This document shows, in pieces, positions 46,792-55,133 of a DNA stretch of 64,000 nt. The stretch is from Palsa-506 sp963786975 (lineage in GTDB: Bacteria; Actinomycetota; Actinomycetes; Streptosporangiales; Streptosporangiaceae). The stretch covers positions 372,001 to 436,000 of the forward strand of contig CAWBBE010000011.1 in the NCBI GenBank assembly GCA_963786975.1. The letters are read 5' to 3'. The notes beneath the pieces are model-generated. The model was not told where the DNA came from and did no database searches. It worked only from the letters and a program-made list of their open reading frames with translations. The translations under genes and the position numbers were made by a program. The first letter of the stretch is position 1. The number at the start of each line of letters is the position of its first letter.

Positions 46792-47508
46792 CTAGCGGGC
46801 GGGCATGCGCAGTGTCCGGGCGGCGCGGATCGTGGCGGCTGCCGTAACGACGGTGACCGCGGCGAGCACGACCACGCCGCCGGCCCAGCTCGGCGGCACG
46901 GACGTCGCCACCAGGCCGTTGTCGCTATGGAACAGCGCGCTGTCTGCGGCCCGGACGGCCAGCCCCCAGCTGAGGTCGGCGCCGGTCACCACGGCCATGC
47001 ACACGGTCAGCACCGCCATCGGGATGACCTCGCTCCGCAGCAGCCGGGGCACTAGATCCGCCCGCTGCACGATGACGACCGCCGCCCACCCGCACGTCGC
47101 CGCGGCGGCCACGCCGAGCGGGAAGATGATCGCGACCACGGTGATGCTGGCAGCGGAATGCGCCTGCGGGTGAGCGAAGAGCCTGACGGTCGCCAGCACG
47201 ATGGCCAGCCAGCCGAGCACCGCGGCGGCCGCGATGACCGGCGGCCGGATCAGGTCCGCGCGCCGTGCCGTGACGGCCTGCCTGAGCACGCTCCAGGCAA
47301 CCGGCAAGGCGCCGGCCAGCACCGCGATCACGGCGATGATAGCGGCGGCCCGCAGCACGTTGAACGACGTGCCGATGGCGGAATGCTCGCGGGCGGCCGC
47401 GGTGAAGTCCGGGTACTCGGTCATCTTCTGGAAGCCGGCCCCGGCGATGGCGAAGACCACGACAGCGCAGGCTACTGTCGCCAGCGAACGGCGGATGCGA
47501 TCGGGCAT
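46792..47508 (-). CDS. Uncharacterised six-helix membrane protein
   Basis: A 238-residue integral membrane protein. Six hydrophobic stretches are visible (residues ~8–28, 50–70, 88–110, 118–140, 162–182, 205–228), with short loops and a basic C-terminus. I do not recognise the family. It lies 58 bases after a PadR-type regulator on the same strand and is probably its co-transcribed target, as PadR genes often precede a permease or membrane sensor they control. Confidence 0.75.
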   Translation of the reverse strand: MPDRIRRSLATVACAVVVFAIAGAGFQKMTEYPDFTAAAREHSAIGTSFNVLRAAAIIAVIAVLAGALPVAWSVLRQAVTARRADLIRPPVIAAAAVLGWLAIVLATVRLFAHPQAHSAASITVVAIIFPLGVAAAATCGWAAVVIVQRADLVPRLLRSEVIPMAVLTVCMAVVTGADLSWGLAVRAADSALFHSDNGLVATSVPPSWAGGVVVLAAVTVVTAAATIRAARTLRMPAR

Positions 47509-47566
47509 GCAGGTGCCTCCAGGCAGGTTCAGGCGGGCGTCTGTGCGCGGTCGGCGTGCTGTCCGG

Positions 47567-47887
47567 TCATGCGATGCCCCCGGCCGCGGCGAGGCGGGAA
47601 AGCCCCAGGTCGGCGACGCGGCGCATCCGCGCGGCGGACCTGGCCAGCTGCTGCGCCCCCGCCGCGGTGATCCGGTAGGGGCGGCGCCGCTGCTCGGGCG
47701 GCAGCGCCTCGATCAGGCCGCGTTCCTCCAGCCTGCTGATGGCCCCGTACAGGGTGCCCGGGCCGAGGTCGACGCCGACCTGGGCCGCCACGTCCTGGGT
47801 GATGGCGTACCCGTGCTTGGGCCCGTCCGCCAGGCTGGCGAGGACCAGCATCGAGGGATCGGCCCACCGGCCGAGGTCGTCTGTCAC
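47567..47887 (-). CDS. PadR family transcriptional regulator
   Basis: A 106-residue winged-helix regulator of the short PadR-s2 type. Features are MLVLASLADGPKHGYAITQDVAA, LGPGTLYGAISRLEERGLIEAL (recognition helix and wing), RPYRITAAGAQQL and a C-terminal dimerisation helix. GTG 47887 has ggagg eight bases upstream; an extension to 47902 is less likely. It probably represses itself and the membrane-protein gene downstream; candidate operators lie 40–65 bases upstream of the start. Confidence 0.9.
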   Translation of the reverse strand: MTDDLGRWADPSMLVLASLADGPKHGYAITQDVAAQVGVDLGPGTLYGAISRLEERGLIEALPPEQRRRPYRITAAGAQQLARSAARMRRVADLGLSRLAAAGGIA

Positions 47888-47921
47888 CGTGCGCACCTCC
47901 ACACCAGGCTCATTCGCGCCG

Positions 47922-47955
47922 TACTACGCACTACGATACTACGTCATACGTAGTA
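47922..47955. promoter_or_regulatory. Candidate PadR operator
   Basis: A perfect palindrome TACTACGT-CAT-ACGTAGTA spans 47937–47955. Two further half-sites, TACTACG at 47922 and ACTACG at 47930, precede it on the same strand with 8-base spacing. The cluster lies just upstream of the PadR gene and covers its likely promoter (TAGTAT on the minus strand), fitting autorepression. Confidence 0.65.
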
Positions 47956-47964
47956 GCCTTCAAC

Positions 47965-48039
47965 AGCGGTTAAGATTCGCCCGGTTATTGCCGGACAGAT
48001 CCTAACCACTAAAATTCTCCAGCCGTTGAGTTGTGGTCG
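47965..48039 (+). repeat. Intergenic palindromic repeat, copy B
   Basis: Related to the 10362–10439 element: AGCGGTTA, an imperfect hairpin around GCCGGACA, CCTAACC, CTAAAATTC and CGTTGAGTTGTGGT occur in the same order and spacing. The copy is more diverged and its stem imperfect. It sits between the PadR operator and the acyl-CoA dehydrogenase gene, so it would lie in or before that gene's leader. Confidence 0.75.
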
Positions 48040-48125
48040 AGGTGGCCAGGGCCTGGCGCGCACGCAACTGCGGTCACGCAAGTGTTACGTTCACGTGCAG
48101 AGGCGGACAGATCAGAGGGACGGCG

Positions 48126-49268
48126 ATGCGGCGCGAGATCTTCACCAGCGAGCACGACGCGTTCCGGGAGATGGTGCGCGCCTTCATCGCCAGGGAGATC
48201 ACGCCTTATCACGAGCAGTGGGAGCGCGATGGCGTCGTCTCGCGCGACGTCTGGCTCGCGGCCGGCCGGGCCGGGCTGCTCGGCATCGACGTGGACGAGA
48301 AATACGGCGGCGGCGGCAACCCCGACTACACGTATTACCTGATCCTGAACGAGGAACTGGCCAGGGCCGGCGCGCACGGCCCGGGGTTCTCCGTGCACAA
48401 CGACATCAACGGCCAGTACCTGCTCCGGCTGGCCACCCCCGAGCAGCGGGAACGCTGGCTGCCCGGCTACTGCTCCGGTGAGCTCATCACCGCGATCGCG
48501 ATGACCGAGCCGGGCGCGGGCAGCGACCTGCAGGGGATCCGCACGTCAGCGGTACGGGACGGGGACGCCTACGTGCTCAGCGGGCAGAAGACGTTCATCT
48601 CCAACGGGCTGCTCAGCGACCTGGTGATCGTCGTCGCGCGGACCGATCCGGGGCCCGGCTACCAGGGCATCAGCCTGCTCGTGGTCGAGCGCGGCATGCC
48701 CGGCTTCGAGCGTGGCCGGAACCTGGACAAGGTCGGCATGCACGCCCAGGACACGCTGGAGCTGTTCTTCACCGATGTCCGGGTGCCGGTCGCGAACCTG
48801 CTGGGGGACGAGGGCGGCGGCTTCGTCGCGCTGATGCAGAACCTGCCCAGGGAGCGGGTGGCGATCGGCGCGACGGCCCTGGCCGCGGCGGAGCGCGTGT
48901 TCGAGCAGACGCTGGAGTACTGCAAGCAGCGCCAGGCCTTCGGCCGGCCGATCGGGCGCTTCCAGTACAACCGGTTCGTGCTCGCCGAGATGGCCACCGA
49001 GCTGGCGGTGGCGCGCGCGTTCACCGACCGCGCGGTCACCGAGCACGTGGCCGCCCGGCTGTCGAACGAGGACGCCTCGATGCTCAAGTACTGGAATACC
49101 GAATTGTGCAACAAGATCATCGACCGCTGCGTCCAGCTGCACGGCGGCTACGGCTACATGCGCGAGTACCCGGTCGCCCGGGCCTTCGCCGACGGCCGGG
49201 TGCAGACGATCTTCGGCGGCACGACCGAGATCATGAAGGAGATCATCGGCCGCGGCCTCGGCGTCTAG
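48126..49268 (+). CDS. Acyl-CoA dehydrogenase
   Basis: A 380-residue FAD enzyme that introduces an alpha-beta double bond in acyl-CoA. Blocks are GLLGIDVDEKYGGGG, ITAIAMTEPGAGSDLQGIRT (FAD/substrate), GQKTFISNGLLSDLVIVVART, LDKVGMHAQDTLELFFTDVRVP and QLHGGYGYMREYPVAR. The usual C-terminal catalytic Glu is replaced (IFGGTTEIMKE), and the Glu in NLPRERVAIG on helix G can serve, as in long-chain and isovaleryl types. The preferred acyl chain is not evident. ATG 48126 follows gaggga. It is followed by a di-iron protein gene on the same strand. Confidence 0.93.
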   Translation: MRREIFTSEHDAFREMVRAFIAREITPYHEQWERDGVVSRDVWLAAGRAGLLGIDVDEKYGGGGNPDYTYYLILNEELARAGAHGPGFSVHNDINGQYLLRLATPEQRERWLPGYCSGELITAIAMTEPGAGSDLQGIRTSAVRDGDAYVLSGQKTFISNGLLSDLVIVVARTDPGPGYQGISLLVVERGMPGFERGRNLDKVGMHAQDTLELFFTDVRVPVANLLGDEGGGFVALMQNLPRERVAIGATALAAAERVFEQTLEYCKQRQAFGRPIGRFQYNRFVLAEMATELAVARAFTDRAVTEHVAARLSNEDASMLKYWNTELCNKIIDRCVQLHGGYGYMREYPVARAFADGRVQTIFGGTTEIMKEIIGRGLGV

Positions 49269-49437
49269 GCCGGCGCCGGCGGCCCGGGCCGACGCCGTCG
49301 CCGGGCCCGGGCTAACGCGATGCCGGGGACCGGGATCTGCCGGTATCGTGCGACGCGGTGGTCTGGTCTTCCCGGCGCCGGGCATACACCTAGATGCGGT
49401 GCGGCGGCGCCGCGATGCACGATGGGACGGAGCGGAC

Positions 49438-50493
49438 GTGGCGGACTCCGAGGACGCGGCGATGCGGCAAGGCGAGCTGGTCATCCCGGACGGCGGGTTC
49501 TGGCCGGCCCCGGCGATCCCGCAGCCGAACATCTACCCGATGGAGTGGCGGGTCGAGACCGAGAAGCTCGCCGCCATCTACCAGAAGTCCAAGCTGATGG
49601 CGTGGAACCCGGCGGACCTGCCCTGGGACGGGCTGCGGGCCGGCGACTTCAGCAGCGAGCAGCGGCTCGGGATCATGTACTGGTTCTCGGTGCTCGCCAA
49701 CTTCGACGCGTCCGGGCCGGCCGTGTTCGCCCGGGCCACGATCCACGCGTTCGAGCAGCACGAGGAGGATCCGGTCCGCAAGTGCTTCTTCTCGATCACG
49801 CGCGACGAGATGAACCACGAGGAGTGCTGCCAGCGCTCGATCGCCGCGCTCTGGCCGGGCGGGCCGCTCGACTGGTCGCCGTCGACCGACCTGGAGCGCG
49901 CGGCGCATAACAACATCGGCTGGCTCTACCACAACGGCGGCCGGTACTGGGACGGCTACACCAAGGCGGTCGGCAAGTACTCGCTGCCGGTGCTGTTCAC
50001 CAGTTTCATGATGGGCGAGATGGCGGCTTCCACGCTGTTCCGCGGCATGGCGTCCGGCACCACGCACCCGGTGTTCGCCGAGATGTTCCAGCGGATCGGC
50101 CGGGACGAGTCCCGGCACCTGCAGATCTGCATGACGATCCTGGAGAACGAGTGGCCGGGCCTGACCGATGACGTGAAGATCACGATCACCCGGCAGCTCC
50201 GGGCCGGTTTCATCTTCCTGTCGATGATCCTCTGGGAGCCGCCGGAGGGATTCTGGGACCTGCCGCCGTATTTCCTGCCCAATCACCGGGTGCTGATGAG
50301 CCACGCCAGGCAGGCCGGCCTCGGCGTGCTGTCATATGCGGAGCAGGCGGAGAACTGGAAGACGGCGATCGCCAGGGTCCGGGTGATCGTCCAGCGCTGG
50401 GGAATCGAGTTCCCGGCCATCCCCGAGCTCGACATCGAGGGCGTGGACGTCTCCGGTGACATAAACCCCGAGGACATCATCCCGGTCTTCTAG
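49438..50493 (+). CDS. Ferritin-like di-iron protein of unknown substrate
   Basis: A 351-residue helical protein with two iron-ligand sets: an acidic helix HAFEQHEEDP followed by TRDEMNHEECC, and MMGEMAAS about 28 residues before GRDESRHLQIC. E…DExxH twice is the layout of AurF-type N-oxygenases and related ferritin-like oxidases, so it probably activates O2 at a di-iron centre. The rest (PNIYPMEWRVETEKLAAIYQ, WEPPEGFWDLPPYFLPNHR) is conserved-looking but I cannot place it in a named family. GTG 49438 has ggag upstream; ATG 49462 is an alternative. The acyl-CoA dehydrogenase 170 bases upstream may work with it. No ferredoxin or reductase gene is adjacent. Confidence 0.75.
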   Translation: MADSEDAAMRQGELVIPDGGFWPAPAIPQPNIYPMEWRVETEKLAAIYQKSKLMAWNPADLPWDGLRAGDFSSEQRLGIMYWFSVLANFDASGPAVFARATIHAFEQHEEDPVRKCFFSITRDEMNHEECCQRSIAALWPGGPLDWSPSTDLERAAHNNIGWLYHNGGRYWDGYTKAVGKYSLPVLFTSFMMGEMAASTLFRGMASGTTHPVFAEMFQRIGRDESRHLQICMTILENEWPGLTDDVKITITRQLRAGFIFLSMILWEPPEGFWDLPPYFLPNHRVLMSHARQAGLGVLSYAEQAENWKTAIARVRVIVQRWGIEFPAIPELDIEGVDVSGDINPEDIIPVF

Positions 50494-50511
50494 CCAGGCG
50501 GCCGGCCCGGG

Positions 50512-50705
50512 TCAGGGCGCCGCCGGCTCGCTGATCCGCTGCCCGAACGCGAGCCGGTGCCCGCCGGGAATCTCGATCACGAAATCCCGCAGCCCCCATG
50601 GCTGGTCCGTCAGCGGGGTTGTCACCGGCACCAGGCCGAGCGCGTCTGCCGCTCGGCCGGCTTCGAGCCCAGCGAGGACACGGTCAGCTTCGAGCGCCCG
50701 CCAGC
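50512..50705 (-). pseudogene. C-terminal remnant of a VOC/glyoxalase-like protein
   Basis: On the minus strand the last ~65 codons of a vicinal-oxygen-chelate protein are open: WRALEADRVLAGLEAGRA, ALGLVPVTTPLTDQPWG, LRDFVIEIPGGHRLAFGQ, stop at 50512. The G-x-RDFxxxDPxGhxl pattern is the C-terminal strand set of glyoxalase/bleomycin-resistance folds. No plausible start or first half exists upstream, so only a fragment survives in this 277-base gap. Confidence 0.6.
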
Positions 50706-50770
50706 CTGACCGCGCCCGGCAGCGGCCGGCCCCGGACTGCGCCGGACCCGTGCCGGGCCCGCCGCCGGCC

Positions 50771-50998
50771 TTACAGCTTGGTCAGCTTGGTGAACGGCGA
50801 GGGGATCCGGGCCTGCTGCCCGCCGAAGTCGACGATCACGGCGACGTCTTCCTCGACGCTGACAACTCTGCCGAGGCCGTAGCGATCATGCGTTACCTGG
50901 TCGTGCACGTCATAGTGCTCGATCGGCGCCGCGGGCGCTGAATTGTTGAACGGGCTTCCTGGCAGGTATCGCCTGGGCATGGCGCGTGCTGGGCTCAT
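50771..50998 (-). CDS. Small actinobacterial protein with an SH3/CarD-like fold
   Basis: A 75-residue protein whose conserved part is HYDVHDQVTHDRYGLGRVV…VEEDVAVIVDFGGQQARI. The pattern 'D-x-V-x-H-x-xxGxGxV…VxFxxG' is found in tudor/SH3-like beta barrels, as in CarD N-termini and the C-terminal domain of UvrD/PcrA helicases, which contact RNA polymerase. It may be a free-standing RNA-polymerase-binding or nucleic-acid-binding factor; that is inference. Start ATG 50998 follows ctggag. Confidence 0.7.
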   Translation of the reverse strand: MSPARAMPRRYLPGSPFNNSAPAAPIEHYDVHDQVTHDRYGLGRVVSVEEDVAVIVDFGGQQARIPSPFTKLTKL

Positions 50999-51094
50999 GA
51001 TCTCCAGTATGCGCCTGTCGGGGCGCTGACGACGGCTGCAGCGGGGTAAACCTCCGTTTTGCTGGCGCGAGGCACGGCATTTCGTGATGCTTTC

Positions 51095-51240
51095 CGGCCG
51101 GCATAGTAGCCTGCCGAGGGCAGCGCGCCGGTGCGAGCAGGCACCTGGCGCTGGAATGACCCAGCAAGGAATGGCCCGGCAAGCCGGGTGCGAAAGGCGC
51201 CGTCCCCAGCCAGGACCGGGGCGGCAGGCCAGGTGGACTC
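51095..51240 (+). other. Structured leader before the TSUP gene
   Basis: The transcript ahead of the exporter could fold several times: GCGCCGGTGC pairs with GCACC-T-GGCGC (about 51126–51153), then CCCGGC-AA-GCCGGG (about 51178–51191) and further GC stems up to the tcggagg site. I cannot match it to a known riboswitch. Confidence 0.3.
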
Positions 51241-51249
51241 GGAGGTTTC

Positions 51250-52212
51250 ATGCACGCGAATCCCTACATCGTGCTCGGCAGCGCAGTCGTCGGCTTTCTG
51301 GTCGGGCTGACCGGCGCCGGCGGGGGAGCGCTGATGACGCCGATGCTGATCCTGCTGTTCGGGATCACGCCGTCGACGGCCATCTCCAGCGACCTCGTCG
51401 CCGCGGTGCTGATGCGGCCGGTCGGCGCGGCCGTGCACCTGCGCAAGGGCACGGTGAACCTCAGGCTGGTGGGCTGGATGGTGCTCGGCTCGGTACCGAT
51501 GGCCTTCCTCGGCGCGTACCTGCTGCACCTGCTGGGGAACGGCAGTACCGCGCAGGCCAATATCGAGCGGGCGCTCGGCGCCGCGCTGCTGATCGGCGCG
51601 GCCGCGATGGTGCTGCGCTACGTCCTCGACCTGCGCGGCGGCCGGAAACGCGAAGGCGTCGTGCACAACATCAGGCCCCGCCCGCTGCTGACCGTGGGCA
51701 TCGGGGCGCTCGGCGGGCTCATCGTCGGGATGACCTCGGTCGGCTCCGGCTCGCTGATGATCGTCCTGCTGCTGTTCGTGTACCCGATGCTCGGGGCCAA
51801 CCAGCTGGTGGGCACGGACCTCACCCAGGCGGTGCCGCTCACCCTGGCGGCGGCGCTCGGCGCGCTCGCCTTCGGGCACGTGGAGTTCTCGGTGACCACG
51901 TCGATCATCCTCGGCAGCGTGCCCGCCGTGCTGGTCGGCTCGTTCTTCTCGTCCCGGGCGCCGGACCGCTTCGTCCGGCCCGCCATCACGTTCGTTATCT
52001 TCGCCTCCGGCCTGAAGTACATCGGGGTGAGCACCAACGCCCTCGGCTGGATCCTCTGCGCCGTGCTGCTGGCCGCCGGGGCCGGCTGGCTCGCCTACGC
52101 CCGGCCGTGGCAGAACGGGGCGCCCGCGCTGGCGACGGCCGACGGCGGCGGCGCGGGCGGCGCGGGCGGCGCCGGGCCGCCCGGTCCCGCCCCCGAGCAG
52201 CATTTGCCGTAG
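51250..52212 (+). CDS. TSUP family (TauE/SafE) sulfite/organosulfur exporter
   Basis: A 320-residue membrane protein built as two inverted halves, each opening with the TSUP motif: GSAVVGFLVGLTGAGGGALMTPMLIL and GIGALGGLIVGMTSVGSGSLMIVLLL. About eight hydrophobic helices are present, then a Gly/Pro-rich tail. TSUP proteins move sulfite, sulfonates or C2 compounds across the cytoplasmic membrane. No sulfur-metabolism gene is adjacent, so the cargo is unknown. Start ATG 51250 follows tcggagg. Confidence 0.9.
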   Translation: MHANPYIVLGSAVVGFLVGLTGAGGGALMTPMLILLFGITPSTAISSDLVAAVLMRPVGAAVHLRKGTVNLRLVGWMVLGSVPMAFLGAYLLHLLGNGSTAQANIERALGAALLIGAAAMVLRYVLDLRGGRKREGVVHNIRPRPLLTVGIGALGGLIVGMTSVGSGSLMIVLLLFVYPMLGANQLVGTDLTQAVPLTLAAALGALAFGHVEFSVTTSIILGSVPAVLVGSFFSSRAPDRFVRPAITFVIFASGLKYIGVSTNALGWILCAVLLAAGAGWLAYARPWQNGAPALATADGGGAGGAGGAGPPGPAPEQHLP

Positions 52213-52272
52213 CTAATTGCGCACAACATGTAACGCGGTGTTCGTCCGAGGACGATACTCAGATAGGACGCA

Positions 52273-52304
52273 GGCGACGTGGGTACCCCCGAGCTCACGT
52301 CGCC
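52273..52304. promoter_or_regulatory. Inverted repeat in the TSUP–dapA gap
   Basis: GGCGACGTG (52273–52281) and CACGTCGCC (52296–52304) are perfect complements 14 bases apart, in the 244-base gap before dapA. It could be a terminator of the TSUP gene or an operator for the dapA-rnj unit. A TAGCGT at 52408, followed by an ATG at 52421, may be a leaderless start alternative. Confidence 0.45.
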
Positions 52305-52456
52305 GCGTCTTCATCCTGGCCGGCCGGATCTTGGCCGGCGGCTGGCCGATTCGGCGCCGCGCCGGCTCGCCAACGTGCCGGCGGTACCCGTGGCGGGCCG
52401 TGGCCGGTAGCGTTCGGTGCATGACATCTATTGAGACGTTGCCAGGGGGCGGCAGC

Positions 52457-53357
52457 ATGACGGGCACCCCGGCGGCACCCTTCGGCCGGCTGCTGACCGC
52501 GATGGTCACCCCGATGACCGCCGACGGGGCGGTCGACCTCGACGGGGCGGCCCGGCTTGCCGACTACCTGGCCACCGAGATGCGCAGCGACGGCCTGGTG
52601 ATCAGCGGCACCACCGGTGAGTCGCCGACCACTTCCGACGCGGAGAAGGAGCAGTTGCTGCGCGCCGTGATCGAGGCCGTCGGTGACCGCGCCACGGTCG
52701 TGGCTGGCGTCGGCACCAACGACACGGCGCACAGCTGCGAGCTCGCCAGGCAGGCCGAGCGGGCCGGAGCCGCGGCGCTGCTCGTCGTCACCCCGTACTA
52801 CAACAAGCCGCCGCAAAGCGGCCTGCAGGCGCATTTCACCCGGGTCGCGGACGCCACCGGGCTGCCGGTCATGCTGTACGACATCCCGGGCCGGACCGGT
52901 ACCCCGATCGCCACCGAGACCCTGGTCCGGCTGGCCGCCCATCCCCGGATCGTGGCCGTCAAGGACGCCAAGGGCGACCTGGGCGCGGGCTCCATCGTGA
53001 TGGCCCGCACCGATCTCGCGTTCTACTGCGGCGACGACATGGTCAACCTGCCCTGGCTCGCGGTGGGCGCCAGCGGCTTCGTCAGCGTGCACGCGCATGT
53101 CGTGGGCGACCGGCTGCACGACATGATCGACGCCTACCTGGGCGGCGACGTGGCCGGCGCGCTGGCGATCCACCGGGACCTGCTGCCGGTGTACACCGGC
53201 ATGACCCGTACCCAGAACGTCATCACCGTGAAGGCGGCGCTCGGCATGCTCGGGCTGCCCGGCGGCCCGGTCCGCGCGCCGCTGCCCGACGCGACCGACG
53301 GCAGAGATACAGCAGCTCCGCGCGGACCTCGAGGCTGGCGGCGTGAAGCTCCGGTGA
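52457..53357 (+). CDS. dapA: 4-hydroxy-tetrahydrodipicolinate synthase (frameshift near end)
   Basis: Class I aldolase of lysine and diaminopimelate synthesis, joining pyruvate and aspartate semialdehyde. It shows LLTAMVTPMTADGAVDLDGAARL, LVISGTTGESPTTSDAEKEQL, VVTPYYNKPPQSGLQAHF (catalytic Tyr), MLYDIPGRTGTPIATETL and AVKDAKGDL (Schiff-base Lys). After PLPDATDG the raw frame runs on into rnj, giving a false 943-residue fusion. One extra base near 53300 (ggcagagata) explains this; repaired, the end is EIQQLRADLEAGGVKLR, stop 53355–53357, overlapping the rnj GTG. I chose ATG 52457 for family length and its ccaggggg site; ATG 52421 is possible. Confidence 0.9.
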
Positions 53358-55048
53358 GTCACCCGCACCCCGGGCTCGGGCCGCCGCCGCCCCTGCCCGC
53401 GAACGGCCTGCGCATCGTCGCGCTCGGCGGCCTCGGCGAGATCGGCCGCAACATGACCGTCTTCGAGCACGCCGGCCGGCTGCTGATCGTCGACTGCGGC
53501 GTCCTGTTCCCCGAGCCTGACCAGCCCGGGGTCGACCTGATCCTGCCGGACTTCACCGCGATCGAGGACCGGCTGGGCGATATCGAGGCGATCGTGCTCA
53601 CGCATGCGCACGAGGATCACATCGGCGCGGTGCCCTACCTGCTGCGCGAGCGCAAGGACATCCCGCTGGTCGGCTCGAAGCTGACCCTCGCCCTGGTCCG
53701 CGGCAAGCTCACCGAGCACCGGATCACTCCGGTCACCGCGGACGTGGTGGCTGGCACCAGGGACTCGTTCGGGCCGTTCGACCTTGAATTTTTCGCCGTC
53801 AATCACTCGATCCCCGATGCGCTTGCGGTCGGCATCCGGACCAGCGCCGGCGTGGTACTGCACACCGGCGACTTCAAGATGGACCAGCTGCCGCTGGACG
53901 GGCGGCTGACCGACCTCGGCGGCTTCGCGCGGCTCGGCGCCGAGGGCGTCGACCTGCTGATGTCGGACTCCACCAACGCCGAGGTGCCCGGCATCGTGAC
54001 CAGCGAGCGGGCGATCGCGCCCGTGCTCGCCGAGGTCTTCGGCGCCGCCGAGCAGCGGATCATCGTGGCCTGCTTCGCCAGCCACGTGCACCGGGTGCAG
54101 CAGGTGCTGGATACCGCGGCGTCGCACGGCCGCAAGGTGGCGCTGGTCGGCCGGTCGATGGTGCGCAACATGGGCGTGGCCCGCGATCTCGGCTACCTGC
54201 GGATCCCGTCGGTGCCGGGCGGGCTGATCGTGGAGCTGCGGGACGCCGAGGAGATGCCGCCGGAGCAGATCGTGCTGATCTCGACCGGCTCGCAGGGCGA
54301 GCCGATGTCGGCGCTGTCCAGGATGGCCGGCCGGGACCACCCGATCAGGATCGCCGACGGCGACACCGTGGTCCTGGCGTCGTCGCTGGTACCGGGCAAC
54401 GAGACCGCCGTGTCCCGGATCATCAACGACCTGACCAGGCTTGGCGCGCGGGTCGTGCACAAGGGCAACGCGCTGGTGCACGTCTCCGGTCATGCGCCGG
54501 CCGGCGAGCTGCTGTACGTGCTCAACCTGGTCCGGCCGGGCAACTTCATCCCGGTCCACGGCGAGTGGCGGCACCTGCGGGCGCACGCCGAGCTCGCCGC
54601 CCGGACCGGCGTGCCGGAGAAGGGGATCGTGATCGCCGAGGACGGGGTCGTGGTCGACCTGGTCGACGGCCAGGCCTCGGTCGCGGGCATGGTGCAGTGC
54701 GGCTACGTCTACGTGGACGGGCTGTCGGTCGGCGAGGTCACCGAGACGTCGCTGAAGGACCGGCGGATTCTCGGCGAGGAGGGATTCATCTCGGTCGTGA
54801 TCGTGATCGACTCCACCACCGGCAAGATGGTCGCCGGGCCGGAGATCCACGCCCGCGGCTCCGGCATCGACGACACGGCGTTCGACGATGTCCGGCCGCG
54901 GCTGGAGGAGGCGCTGGCCCGGGCGGCCGCCGACGGGATCAACGACGTGCACCAGCTGACCCAGCTGGTCCGCCGGACCGCTGGCCGCTGGGTGAACGAG
55001 AACTACCGGCGGCGCCCGATGATCATCCCGGTGCTGATCGAGGTGTGA
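53354..55048 (+). CDS. rnj: Ribonuclease J
   Basis: A 564-residue metallo-beta-lactamase/beta-CASP nuclease with 5'-exo and endo activity on RNA. After a Pro-rich start (MSHPHPGLGPPPP), it reads ALGGLGEIGRNMTVFEHAG, IVLTHAHEDHIGAVPYLL (zinc site), FFAVNHSIPDALAVGI, LHTGDFKMDQLPLDG, SDSTNAEVPG, CFASHVHRVQQVLD and PVHGEWRHLRAHAELA. GTG start overlaps the dapA stop, the order commonly seen in actinomycetes. In those genomes ftsK usually follows; here an aromatic-acid unit lies between. Confidence 0.95.
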   Translation: MSHPHPGLGPPPPLPANGLRIVALGGLGEIGRNMTVFEHAGRLLIVDCGVLFPEPDQPGVDLILPDFTAIEDRLGDIEAIVLTHAHEDHIGAVPYLLRERKDIPLVGSKLTLALVRGKLTEHRITPVTADVVAGTRDSFGPFDLEFFAVNHSIPDALAVGIRTSAGVVLHTGDFKMDQLPLDGRLTDLGGFARLGAEGVDLLMSDSTNAEVPGIVTSERAIAPVLAEVFGAAEQRIIVACFASHVHRVQQVLDTAASHGRKVALVGRSMVRNMGVARDLGYLRIPSVPGGLIVELRDAEEMPPEQIVLISTGSQGEPMSALSRMAGRDHPIRIADGDTVVLASSLVPGNETAVSRIINDLTRLGARVVHKGNALVHVSGHAPAGELLYVLNLVRPGNFIPVHGEWRHLRAHAELAARTGVPEKGIVIAEDGVVVDLVDGQASVAGMVQCGYVYVDGLSVGEVTETSLKDRRILGEEGFISVVIVIDSTTGKMVAGPEIHARGSGIDDTAFDDVRPRLEEALARAAADGINDVHQLTQLVRRTAGRWVNENYRRRPMIIPVLIEV

Positions 55049-55059
55049 GGAGCGGGCCT

Positions 55060-55087
55060 GGCCGGCCCGGCTGGCCCGCCGGGCCGG
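55060..55087. terminator. Hairpin between convergent rnj and ligase genes
   Basis: GCCGGCCCGG (55060–55069) pairs with CCGGGCCGGC (55078–55087) around eight bases, 12 bases after the rnj stop. It could end transcription from both sides. Confidence 0.6.
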
Positions 55088-55133
55088 CTGTCCGGCCGGC
55101 CCGGCTGCTTCCGGCGCCTGCCCGCTGGCCGGA

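Noticed and set aside
52217..55048. A single DapA–RNase J fusion protein
   Set aside because: The fusion arises only because one base near 53300 hides the dapA stop. Restoring the frame gives a normal DapA end and a GTGA overlap with rnj.
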